A DNA stretch of 64,000 nt from Blasia pusilla (Eukaryota; Marchantiophyta; Marchantiopsida; Blasiales): NCBI GenBank assembly GCA_050084515.1, contig CM114275.1, forward strand, positions 6,262,001 to 6,326,000. Direction: 5' to 3'. Position numbers and translations under genes: made by a program. Below the pieces are notes generated by a model that worked only from the letters and a program-made list of their open reading frames with translations, did not search any database and was not told where the DNA came from. Positions 24,830-35,833 of this stretch are shown here, piece after piece. Within the stretch, counting starts at the first letter, position 1; each line of letters opens with the position of its first letter.

Positions 24830-26189
24830 TATACCATCAATGTTAGGAAGGTGACATGGCGCAAAATTACGCACATGGTCCTTCCATACCATACCATTGC
24901 GTCCCTCCACCAAGAGAACACTAGATGGAAAAACGTCACGCAGTCTCAGGATAGTGCGCCCTGCAGTCACATCCAACGTCGTCGGTGCCGTCTGCTGCAA
25001 GTAGACATAATCTCCCTGATGAAACCTCCGGATAGTTGGTCGATAACCACCACCCCGAATAGCCGCATACCTCAACGTATCCCAATGTTGCGCAATCGCC
25101 AAGTTCTCGAACGCCATGGGCATCACTCTCAGAAATAACTCAGCCCTCTGAGAACATGCTCGCATCCATACATCTGGGTCATCAAGGTCCAGCACCTCAC
25201 CATCATCTTGACGAATGGGCGTGGGTAAATCTAGCTCTCGGTCATAAAGTAGCAAGTACGGTGAAAAAGACGCTTAAGATGCCTGCCTGCTGAATCTGTA
25301 TCCCATCGCCAACCAGGGCAACTGGAGGTCCCAATCTCCTAGGTGACCTCTCTGAAAGCCATACTTGCGGAAACTCTTCTTCACCGTCTGCACAACTCTC
25401 TCCGCTAATCCATCCGCCTCAGAATGATCTCGCGAAGTCGTGCGCGATGGTCGATCAGTGCCTGATCACACAAGGCCTAGAACTCACCGCAAAACTCGGT
25501 ACCCTGGTCTGTCAACACCTCAGCCGGTGTGCCATAATGACTCAGCACTCTGTCAAGGAAGGCATAAGCTACTCCCTCACTCACTTTGTCAGGCAATGCA
25601 ACCAACTCGATCCATCAAGTGCTCGACCATCACCAACACACAACGACTGTGACGCTCCGTCAAAAGGCAAAGGTCCTACAAAATCCAAACTCCATCTATA
25701 CCCTAAGCCCATGATCGTTAATGGATGCAAGTGTGGAGTCGGAGCATTGAACGATGCTCGGACCCGATCACACACCATGCACCTGGCAACAAACTGTTGA
25801 ACGTTCGTCTGCATGCCTCGCCACCAATACTGAATCAGGAGCAAGTTGTACGTCCGCTTCACCCCAAAGTGACCCAACTCCTCATGGGCATGTTGCACTA
25901 GTCGTGCTCTCTGCAAAGGATGCGGCACTACGTGTACTCTACCATCCTCCCAAACCCTCAAAACATGTGTTCCCTCCCAACATAACTGTCTGGCCCGCTG
26001 TAGGATCCGATCCCGCTCTCTAGCACCCACCGTGCTCGCAACGCTGCTAGTCCGAAGGTCCTCCAAGACTACTCCATCATCATGAATATCTCGGCCATCT
26101 GTCGTCTCCTCATTGGCCTCAGGATCCAAGGACTCTCCACTAGACCTTGCCATCAAAGTCTCCACACTCTGGCTCTCCATAGCCAACAT
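24830..26189 (-). pseudogene. Gypsy integrase (decayed)
   Basis: The N-terminal HHCC finger is visible in HAHEELGHFGVKRTYNLL followed by CMVCDRV. The catalytic core begins at WSLDFVGPLPF (first Asp), the second Asp is in LTDQGTEF, and the Glu is in the EADGLAERVVQTVKK stretch around 25400. A frameshift near 25590 and stops near 25480 and 25270 break the frame. The C-terminal part (YRPTIRRFHQGDYVYLQQ...) runs open to 24791 and leads into the PHD-like finger. Confidence 0.85.
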
Positions 26190-26244
26190 GCCTAAATAGG
26201 CTCACGTGTGCCATCTTGAGAGTGACTCCTCATCACTCTCTCCA

Positions 26245-26699
26245 TACCATCGAGCTCTAGTCGCATCTTGCTGACTCGGACATGGGTTACGACTCAACCC
26301 ATCTGCATCCTGGTTGAGCGTCCCAGGTCTATGTTCCACGTGAAAATCATACTCCTGCAACAATAGAGCCCATCTCGCAAGCTTCTCTGTAAGCTTGTCC
26401 GACTCCATCAACCACTTCAGTGGTTGATGATCAATGATGATGGTAAAGGGATTGCCGAATAAGTAACACGTGACAGCCCACACCGCAGCCAAACACTCAC
26501 CCTCATACGAGCTATACTTCGCCTCTGGAGCATTGTTTGAGCGGCTAGCGTAAGTCACCACAAACTCTCTACCCTCATCATCATGCTGGGTGAGCACCGC
26601 TCCAAGCCCCAACATGCTCCAATCTGTATGCAACTGGAAAGGACGCCCCATGATGGGTCTCCTCAAGATGAGCGTCGACGTCAACTTGTCCTTAAGCAA
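26245..26699 (-). pseudogene. Gypsy RNase H domain
   Basis: The segment FQLHTDWSMLGLGAVLTQ carries the first catalytic Asp, EGECLAAVWAV the Glu, IIIDHQPLKWL the next Asp, and GTLNQDADGLSR the last, typical of Ty3/gypsy RNase H. This part is open without stops. It follows RT after a stop (about 26702) and precedes integrase. Confidence 0.88.
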
Positions 26700-26726
26700 C
26701 TAAAATGCTCGCTCTTGCTCATCCCC

Positions 26727-27675
26727 CTAGTGCCACTTGTGATCCACCTTGGTCATCAAGGTTATCGGCTTCGCAATGAAACTGAATCCCTTGACGCACC
26801 GTCGATAGAAGTTCGCCAATCCCATGAATGCGCGAACACGGCTCACATCTATAGGGCGTGGAATGCGTGAGATAGCCTCTACCTTTGTCTGCTGAACACC
26901 AAGGCCCTCTGGGTATATTGTATGACCCAAGTACTCAATCTCGTCTTAGAAGAACTTGCACTTTCCTGGATGTAGCTTCAGCCCATGTAATTGCAATCGT
27001 TGAAACACCTCCGCTAGATGTGGCTCATGCTCCTCAACCGAGGCGCTAAAGACTAAGATGTCATCAATATAACACCTAGCAAAATCCTAACCAGCCAAAA
27101 TCCTATCCATGACCCTCTGAAACTCAGTCGGGGCATTCTTTAACCCAAATGGTAAGAACCGCCACTGGAACAAACAATCCTTCCTCCAATCTGATAGGCA
27201 GCTGACGGTATCCGGCTCGCAAATCCAATGAACTGAAAACCTTTGCATGACCAATCGCATCAAAGATCTCCTCAAGGGTGGGCATGGCATACCTATGGGA
27301 CTTTGTCTGCCGATTGATTGGTCGGTAATCCCCACACATCCGCTTATCCGTCCAGTTGCCATGCACATCCTTCTTGGTGGGCATGACAGTGGCAAATGCA
27401 TACTCCCCATGCAACATCTCCACTAGTCATGCTCCAACCAAGTCCTGGCTCCTACTCTGAATCACAGCCCTCTCCATATCATTGTGCCTGTAGGGTCGTC
27501 GGAAGATCGGCGTATCACTCAACAACTCAATGCGAATCCCCGGTCCCTTCAGCGTACCCAAATCCTCCATGCTAAACGCAAAGCAGTTCCTATAACTCTT
27601 GAGGAACTGATGTATTCGGCGCCGCTCTCCTCCTGTCAACTTAGGGCCCATATCTCGCTCCCAAGTCTCCATCAT
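26727..27675 (-). pseudogene. Gypsy reverse transcriptase (broken)
   Basis: Recognisable RT blocks are KDVHGNWTDKRMCGDYRPIN, VFSSLDLRAGYRQLPI (catalytic Asp), FLPFGLKNAPTEFQRVMD and CYIDDILVFS (YxDD), then a thumb/connection LGHTIYPEGLGVQ...FMGLANFYRR. The frame is disrupted: a stop near 27426, a deletion/frameshift near 27180, a TAG just before the CYIDD block (about 27090) and another near 26947. The enzyme would copy element RNA to DNA; this copy cannot. Confidence 0.88.
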
Positions 27676-28019
27676 GACTACGGAAGGACTCTCCGGCGCG
27701 GATATCGGTGGTTGCTATGGTCCAACCCCGTCTCAAACAACAACACTCGACCGCTCTCCCGCAACCAACTGCAAACTCTGATCTCCACCACATGCAGTGC
27801 CCTAAACCACGCTCGATGTTGTGGCTATCATCATCTCCTCGCGTACCTGGAAAACATCCCAAGAAGTCCAAGGGTGTCTCTCTCGATCTCCCCTGGTGTG
27901 TCGATCTCCTCGGGTATCGCCCCCAGCCACTGCCTCCATCGTCTCGGTAGGCATGGGGCTCACCAACGCAACCGTTGTGATCTGTCGCAATCTCATCCGA
28001 CGCTGCTCAGCCACTCCCA

Positions 28020-28962
28020 AGGTGAAGATCCATGTCAAGCAGTTCAGGTCCATCGCCTGACCCAAGACATGGCGTCGTGATGCCTCTGATACTAACGAGA
28101 CTGCCGTCACTCCTAGGGGAAATCCCATCGCCCGCTCTCTCTCGTTGGCGTTGGGCTCCACCAACCTCTGAACCTGGTCATCCCAAACCAAGCCAAGACC
28201 GGCCTCCTTGTATGCATAGGAAGCGGGAAAACTCACAAACGTGGGAAAGACTGCCCGCGGTCTGCCTACCCTGTTGACCATAGTCAATGGTGGTTGATCA
28301 TCGTGCCTCACTGCCTCTGATCGACGATCTAGATCCAGAATGGAATCCACTAACAAATGGGAGGGGCACTCCACTCTCACATACGCCCTCCGTAACACCG
28401 CATGGGGCACCAAGTTGATCCATCATAGACGCAAGCGATGGGCTCTAGAACCTACACTCACCGCATCCAAGAACACTATTGGGCTAATCCAGGCACGCAC
28501 CTGATGAGCACTCGTCACCACCCGTGACTTGGAGTCTCCTAAGATGGGCACATTCTCCAAAATGTAGGCTGGAGAACGAGACTGGTGCTCATGCAATTGC
28601 GGTAAGACCCTCAACATCTCCCAAAACAACCTAGAGAGAGAATCAACCAACCCGCTGCCTCGTCCAGCACTCGATTAGCCCTGACATGGCCAACCAAAAA
28701 TGACCAAATAAATGGTCCCTACTCGCTCTAAGTCTTGCGCCCCCAACAATGAAATATCCCTCGATAGGGAACTCTGGTATCCCTGTATCGCGGACGCAGA
28801 AAATAAGTCGGGAAAACGTAGGCATAACTGCGCCACATGTCATAGTGAGATGCGCGTGGCAACATCATCACTCTCCACATACAGGTACTGTTATACTCGC
28901 ACTCCAGCGTGCAAAATAACAGCTAACCCGGTGCTAATCCCTCCAAAGAGATCTAACAATCA
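28020..28962 (-). pseudogene. DNA cytosine-5 methyltransferase domain inside the gypsy element (five stops)
   Basis: About 310 codons run in one frame between protease and RT. Motif I is LLDLFGGISTGLAV (GAT at 28953); YLYVES follows; motif IV is VIFGWPCQ with the catalytic Cys codon at 28686-28684; motif VI is YILENVPILGD (ENV at 28557-28549); HRLRL then W-I-N is motif VIII-like; motif IX is ERERAMGFP (about 28120); motif X is VLGQAMDLN (about 28050). The order and spacing are those of C5-methyltransferases, which form a Cys adduct with cytosine C6 and methylate C5. Five in-frame stops (28962-28960, 28893-28891, 28842-28840, 28677-28675, 28425-28423) disable it, with no frameshift. The subfamily is uncertain: WPCQ is neither the PPCQ of MET1/CMT nor the SPC(N) of DRM/DNMT3. 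Fusion into the polyprotein is inferred from its position. Confidence 0.87.
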
Positions 28963-29400
28963 AATATCCTCCTCCGGGGTACACCACAAAATGGGTGTGG
29001 TATCCAAGCGTGTCATTGTAGCACTCCCTGCTACCTCGGGTTCCTCAGACCCGTCATGCTCCGGTCCAAACGCCTCGCTCCATGCGGTTTGCACGTGCTC
29101 ATCTGCCAATCATCGAAGCTCCTTAGTCGAGCCCCACAGCGGCACCTCTCCTCCACTGAATGATGCGGCTACCATAACACTCCTCTCCATAGAAATATCA
29201 GGAACGGGAGTATCCTCTATATGGATATGTCCCTCAATCAAATCACTAGGCCAAGTGATGGCACTACTAAATGCTGCTAAGGTCGCCATTTCTCCTGGCC
29301 GTTGCTCGATCACTGCACATGTGAATCGAACGGATAATGAGCTAAGGCGCCCAGCACCTTACTGCCATCCTGGTCTGTACGACGCTGACTCTTCTTAGTA
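28963..29400 (-). pseudogene. Linker between protease and methyltransferase
   Basis: The reading frame continues from the protease flap side (YDVLVGGAMLYPKGF, near 29435) through a stop-containing region to the methyltransferase. It includes an acidic stretch (EAFGPEHDGSEEPEVAGSAT) just before motif I. No known domain is recognised. It may be an N-terminal extension of the methyltransferase. Confidence 0.4.
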
Positions 29401-30213
29401 ATCCAGGGAAAACCCCTTTGGGTATAACATTGCTCCACCAACCAAGACATCATAGGACTCTGCATCAGCCACTATCGCCTTGGCTCGCACCACGGACTCA
29501 TCTGTAGGATGCCCCGGGTGAATCCTCACCATGACCTCCTATCGGGTGATATACTGTGTGGTACTTGCTCTGTTGGATTCTCAACATCCACTCCTCTGAG
29601 CACCATTAAACTGATCGGCCCCCTTGTATGAGGAGAAGCCTAGATTGTTGGTTCCGACTTAGACGTCGGAGGAGTCATAGTAATATGACGTATGTGGTTT
29701 TAGTAGTAGCGTTACTAGGTTTATCTAACCCTATATAATGTTTCTATTAATAGAAATGAAGAAAAATAGGTTAAAATCCTAGTTTTCCCGAGTAGTCAAA
29801 TAGTTGGGAGCTACAGCGGTAGCGCATTCTCGTATGTCGAGTTATCTCCCAGTTCAGGTTCCATCAAAGCTCTTCTGTGAGCGCACGGAAGGACTATGCC
29901 ACTTTTTATCTCTAAGTTTTGTAAAGATTTAAGTGATTTCGTCACTTTCTGTTTTCTCACATGCTCCACCCAAGGATGTATGTATCCCGAATGAACAACG
30001 CTCCACATCAGCTCTCGTGAAACCCAATCCTCTGAATGACGCTTTCCCCAACATCAGGGGTTGCGCTTCTGAATCTAACAAGACGCGCTGCAGACTAAAA
30101 GCTCTACCTCCGGAACTCACCAACTGGAAGACCTCTCCTCGGTTGTCCAGAAACACAACACCAGGAGAAGGCATGGCACGCTCTATCGTGGGTCTAGTGG
30201 GCATCTCCGCCAT
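29390..30213 (-). pseudogene. Gypsy aspartic protease split by a solo LTR
   Basis: The first half (30213-29967) has VLLDSEAQPLMLGKA, where the catalytic triplet D-S-G has become D-S-E. The second half resumes at about 29560 (QYIT, a stop, then EVMVRIHPGHPTDESVV) and reaches SYDVLVGGAMLYPKGF. The gap is exactly the inserted LTR 29571-29961. The plus-strand copy at 40.4 kb keeps D-S-G. Confidence 0.8.
29571..29961 (+). mobile_element. Copia-type solo LTR with 5-bp target duplication TGCTC
   Basis: The block starts TGTTGGATTCTCAACA and ends TTTTCTCACA, 391 bp. The five bases before (29566-29570) and after (29962-29966) are both TGCTC. It carries a TATA-like ccctatataatg near 29727. A diverged relative lies at about 51535-51720. 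The insertion cuts the gypsy protease. Confidence 0.88.
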
Positions 30214-30802
30214 CCTAGCAGCCGTAGCCTACCATGAATCTAACGTGGATGGCCCAAGCATCCGTTCCAAGGGCAGGTCCATCACTCCTCTGCAATCACC
30301 TCTGAACTTGATGCATGAACTCTAACTCCATGCTCACATAGCGCAGCGGCCAACCGAAAAGCCTCGGCGGGCGTACTCCCCAACGTCATTCAAAAGCAGA
30401 AAATAAAGGAGCGCGGTACACAATGGTGGCCGCCCCCAACAATGTGCTCGACACATGCCCCTCTTGAGCATCAACAATAGGAGTCGTCGCACTCACTTCT
30501 CCCATCGCTCTCCGTGCTTGCACACCAACAACATCACCAACTCTCCAGGAACTCTAATCAGGACCCATCGATGGGGTCCTCATCGCCTCGGACAACGTGA
30601 AAGACTGAGGAAGCATAGTCTGTTTCGTGGCTTCCCCTCGCTGTGGATCCAACTCTGCGGCTGCTCCACGCGTCACAACTGCGGCTGCCTCCATCTGAGC
30701 AACCCCGCCCATCCAACCAGGATCCTCCATATCCCTGGCTGCTCCATATGATGTCGATGCCACGGATCCGGCATCCGGTAATCTCAATGTCATAGCGGCA
30801 AT

Positions 30803-31339
30803 CTACTCTTGTAGATGATGTATCTGAGCAACCATCCTAGCCTCACGCCCGGCATCTCCCTCGACGCGTCTAGGTGGTAGGACTCTACCTCCTCCACGGG
30901 TAGCTCCACCACCCTGTCGAGCAACTCTAGCTCCTCGTTCCCCAACAGGACCACCTGGTGCATGATCTCTACGCCCATCCAGATCGGCTACTCGCTCTGG
31001 TGCCCTCTCTAGTCCTCGGTCCGGACATAACTCAGGATGTAAACTGAAACACCTGGCGCGTGTATGACCATACCTCTGACAATAGTCATACTGATAACCT
31101 CCTGGTGCAGCACCATCTCCTCCTCCATGCTGAGGCACACGTCCATGACCTTGATGAGTGCAATCGCGTTGATGATGGGCTCCACCACATGACCAACAAG
31201 TAATAGTAGGCACTTGTTGCTGAGGCGCATATGAAGGCGCAGGTCTCTGTGGCATAGCCTCCCGGTATCCTCCCTGAGCTCGTGGTGCCACAGTCGACCT
31301 ATCTCGGAGTCCATGTTGCTGCACAGGTGGTGCAGACAA
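30803..31339 (-). pseudogene. Gypsy Gag C-terminal part with zinc knuckle
   Basis: Contains CWSCGGAHHQRDC (about 31195-31157), the C-x2-C-x3-H-x4-C form of zinc knuckle common in plant gypsy Gag, then a second, incomplete one (YDYCQRYGHTRARC) whose first Cys is Tyr. The rest is Gln/Pro/Arg-rich. Nucleocapsid binding of element RNA is the family role. Confidence 0.75.
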
Positions 31340-31345
31340 TCGCGA

Positions 31346-32295
31346 CTACTCTCGCCCAGAACCCATGGTGGCTACGCTCTCCTCCGCCAAGTTCCGCTCA
31401 ATGTTCTCGGCGGTTCTAAAAACATCTCTCAACATAGGGGAGGTGTTCATAAGAAGCACCCCCTCCCGCACCCATGTCCGCAGGGTTCGGTCCAGCATTG
31501 CGTACCATGACTCGATAGCCTGAGCCTCTATCACCCCCTCAATGATGTTGATCAACCGACGCAAGCGAGTGTAAGCCTCCCGCAAACTGTCACACGGGTG
31601 CCTCTGGAAGTCGTGGATGCTCCGCAACTTCTCCGTCCGTACCCCCCTGGTAACTCGCCCTCAACTCAGAGAAAGAATTCAACCACAGGGTGAAACTTGG
31701 GACGAACCCGACTAGACGGTGCAACTACTCCCGTGCAAGTGACCCCTCGTAAAACGTCACTAGTGGAAGAGGAAGTAGTCTCTCTTGACTCCTCCTCCTC
31801 ATGTGGGAACGGCTCCATACATGACACATAATGTGGGTCATAGTAGAGCCTCTACGCCTCAATCTCACGTGCATATCTCATAGAGAACTCATGGTAATCG
31901 TCCATGGGCGCCCCCTGTAAATGCTGGAACATACCGTTCCATGCTATAAATGGGTTGAACTCTCTAGAGTTCCTGGCCCGCTGGAAGTCGCACCAACTCC
32001 TACACTCTACTATGAAATCGTGCATTTCAATCGTGCCTATTGCACTTGAAAACCTACGCGGTCCTCTACCCCGATCGTCCATCTCGTACGCCCAATTGGT
32101 AGGACCACTCACAATGTGTGGCGATGTGCTCACAAACTCCTCTACATGCTCCCCCTCGTTTGAAGACAACACATAAGGAGATCGAGGTGGTCTCTCATGT
32201 GGAGACCCTCGAAACCTTGCACCACTCCGGGTAAACCCTCCAGAGCTACTCTCAGGTCCACTACCTCGCCTCTCAAAATCCTGAAAGGACACCAT
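31346..32295 (-). pseudogene. Gypsy Gag N-terminal and capsid region
   Basis: The first ATG in frame is at 32295 (MVSFQDFERRG). The capsid-like part holds FIVECRSWCDFQRAR, then FQHLQGAPMDDYHEFSMRYA, then (after a stop near 31850 and a frameshift) SLREAYTRLRRLINIIEG. Such short-helix patterns are typical of retrotransposon Gag. It precedes the zinc knuckle. Confidence 0.65.
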
Positions 32296-33947
32296 GATGG
32301 CCCTCGTGCCCCTCTCACACGATCACACTCAACCTCGCGAGTAATCCCTTCATCACTCATCCCAAACATGCGACACTCGATCTACACTATCGTTCTCCAA
32401 GACGTGTAACGTGCGGCAACAAGCGGCGTGGTGCGGCAAATCGACCACGCTATCATCTCATCGAAAACCTACCCTCAACTCCGGACATCCCACACATGTC
32501 TATGTCCTCTAAACCACATACATAAATGATGCTCTCAACATCCACACACCCAATATTCCCAAATAAACTACCCAAATCCCATAATCCCTCACACGTGCAG
32601 GATAAAGGACCAGAATGGGTAACCTGAACACATGTCGATGTTGCTCCTTAGAAACTGCAAATCTCGACCCCAACTCGGTCGTGGAGACAACTCCTCCAAT
32701 CAGCAAGTCATACTCCTCCCGTACTGACGCTGCTTAAAACTCCTTGATGGATAGTGCGGTTCCAACGGAATGGTGCGGCGTTGCAAGCGGCATGGAACGG
32801 CTACGAACGGCATGACCCTCGATGGTGGGATGCGCCACTTGGCAGCATACCCTCCTCAATCAACAATAAACCCACACTCTTCTCCACAATGACGGTGCGG
32901 CTCCGTGATTCGAGACGGTGCAGTGCGGCCACAAGCGGCACGGCGTGGCAATCGGCGGCGCGTTGCGGCTATAGGCTTCACGGCATGGTACTTGATCGTC
33001 ATCGAGGCGGCTACCAATCACAACATAGCAGCATAAAATCAAAACTCAAGCACCATAACCGGAGGTCATCTACCATCACTGGTTGATGACAAAACTGCGA
33101 TAACGGTTGCGGCCAAACCAAAGTACGTGGTGGCGGTGCAAGTCAGAGAATCAACCGTGGTTGTGGAAGACCCTCCATTTCGAAATGGCGGCAATGGCAA
33201 CCAAAGGGTGGACAACGGTCGCATGCAGCTTTGAGCAACGCTGGATAACAGCAACGGCCGACGGTGGCCGGTGGCCGGTGGATGGTGGATGGTGGACCGT
33301 TGACGGTGATGGTTGACGGGTGATGGTGACTATGAAGGTTGACCGTTGACGGTGATAGTGACTATGACGGCGACAGTCGCCGCCGGCGTGGCGGCTGGTT
33401 TAGGGTTTGAACAATTTAACCCTACAAATCACCTAGCAATTACAATTTTTCAAGATTGAACATAACTTTTTACTCGCAACTCCAAATTGCACACTGTTTG
33501 TTGCCCAACGTGCAAGCTTCACGATCTACAACAGCGTCAAAAAATATTTGGAATTGGACATTCCAGTAAAAAATGATCGGGACTCCTATAAAGTCCAATG
33601 TCTCTTTCTCCTACACAAAATTCGGCAGCGCTTCCGCGCTAATTTCTTCCAACCAAAATGTAAAACCTGTAAAAATACAAATCAGCAAGCTTCATGGCGC
33701 TCCCAAAAGCATCGGCATGGGGCAACCCGCCCCCATGATCGATCCTATCAGAAATTGGGCAGCGCTTCCGCGCGTCACTCTTCCACACGAAAAATCGGCA
33801 AATGCAAAGAACAATCAAAGCAGCCCTTGCTCCGATGAGCACTCCCATGAGCCGTTGAACGGGGAACACGGTCTCCAACCTGCAAAAACAACGAGTGACC
33901 AGCGAGCTCCCCCATGAAGCTCTCTCACTCTCTCATTTCTCTCTTTG
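32296..33947 (-). other. GC-rich untranslated part of the gypsy element with GTGCGGC/AAGCGGC repeats
   Basis: No protein domain is visible. Plus-strand strings such as gtgcggcaacaagcggc (32411), gtgcggcgttgcaagcggc (32771) and gtgcggccacaagcggc (32924) recur among cggcatgg motifs. A GGTGGC/GGTGAC-type simple repeat occupies about 33240-33390. The region separates the leader from gag. Confidence 0.5.
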
Positions 33948-34466
33948 TAAAGTAAGATCCAATCTCTCTCGACACCATCTCATACCATAGCTCTCAAAGG
34001 TGTGCACTCTCTCTCTCTCTCTCATGTCAAACCAAACACTCTCCTAATGAGAGGTTCAGGTTACACTCACAAGGCAAGGGACCATAGCTCCGCCGCCTCA
34101 TGCCAAGAGGTTCAACAAAGAGAGAATGAACTCTCAAGCTCTCTCTCCTTGAGGTATACTCCTCCCCTCTCCCAAGTTCTCTCCATGGTAGCTTATTCTC
34201 CCAAGTCACCTCCTTGGCTCTTGACCTGATATAGGAGGTCAAGGGCCACTTACCAAATATATGAAGTTGGTCATATGCTCAAAATGATACTTACCTTAAA
34301 TAGTAAGTTCTTCAATATGGCTCCAAATGAGCCGAAACGAAGGGGAAACCTGCTCTCTCAGTTTCTCGGGGCCATAGCAAGTCATCCTCGACCTAATGAG
34401 CGTGTCCTCCACTACTCACGAAGGCGCTCTACTAGATCTCACCGATCTATCCTAAAAGACGTGGGG
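33948..34466 (-). repeat. Gypsy leader (repeat U), 5' copy
   Basis: Direct repeat of 23817-24334, lying where the untranslated leader behind a 5' LTR should be. The expected LTR to its right is missing: after aaagacgt the two copies part, and this one continues ggggcaaggg. Confidence 0.7.
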
Positions 34467-34817
34467 CAAGGGAGAGACCTAAATATAGGTGTGGATATGA
34501 AAGGATGAAGTAGAGCTCTACATTAAGTGGCACTCTTTATTGTGGGATGGCTTGTTTGCTATACAAGTGGAAGAGTTGGTAAAGGTATGAGTTTAGAGAG
34601 AGATTTTGAAAGAGCCCACCCTTGGACCATACACCCAATCATGTGTCTTTTCTTTTATTGTGCGCATACACATTATTACATGACATACATCAATGTCACC
34701 ATTCATACACTCATAAAATTTAACACATAACCCCAAATCTAGATGTGAATATGCCCTTAATTTCACATATGTGGAAGGGGTCCCATAAGCCAGATTTGGC
34801 TTCCCATGGAATAAAAA

Positions 34818-35545
<728 letters not shown>

Positions 35546-35833
35546 GAAGGTTATGGAAATATATGGCCTTCACTAAAACCCGACTACACATATGAGTTAA
35601 AAAAGGGTCAAAAACCAGAAACTCGAAAAGCATTTGAGGAGGAGGAGATAGAGTTAGAGAAGATTGACGAGATCGAAGCTAGATTTAAGCAGCTTGAAGA
35701 GGAAACAACCCAATACCACGTCCAATGTGCAATTGATGATGAGGAGGAGTATGAATTGGGACATGAACTTGGAGAATATTTAGACTCTTGTTGGAACTGT
35801 GGATGGGAAGACAAGAAAGCACCCTTTCAGTAG
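35546..35833 (+). CDS. Orphan terminal exon of an unknown acidic protein
   Basis: A frame without ATG runs 95 codons from a good splice acceptor (tatgatttgttag) to TAG. It starts EGYGNIWPSLKPDYTYELKK, then has a charged helical part (EEEEIELEKIDEIEARFKQL) and ends EYLDSCWNCGWEDKKAPFQ. The strongly biased composition and the C-x2-C end look like a real protein, not random sequence. I do not recognise the family and see no upstream exon. It lies just left of the CACTA transposase, so it may be a gene fragment carried by a mobile element, or the remains of a host gene. It is listed as an exon only. Confidence 0.4.
   Translation, partial: EGYGNIWPSLKPDYTYELKKGQKPETRKAFEEEEIELEKIDEIEARFKQLEEETTQYHVQCAIDDEEEYELGHELGEYLDSCWNCGWEDKKAPFQ

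Larger units (their letters stand above)
24335..34466 (-). mobile_element. Degenerate Ty3/gypsy retrotransposon with PR-methyltransferase-RT-RH-INT-PHD order
   Basis: About 10 kb read from right to left: leader (34466-33948), long GC-rich untranslated part (to about 32300), gag, protease, C5 methyltransferase, RT, RNase H, integrase, PHD-like finger, polypurine tract and LTR. RT before integrase defines Ty3/gypsy. Stops and frameshifts in gag, methyltransferase, RT and integrase show the copy is dead. No clean 5' LTR is seen at 34467; only a diverged LTR-like stretch occurs near 34660 (tgtgcgcatacacattattacatgacatacat). A solo LTR (29571-29961) was inserted later. LTR limits and domain order are seen directly; the leader and untranslated roles are inferred. 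Confidence 0.85.

Noticed and set aside
24461-34466. Chromodomain at the integrase C-terminus
   Set aside because: No chromodomain pattern is present; the C-x2-C...CDGCSRGW segment fits a PHD-type finger instead.
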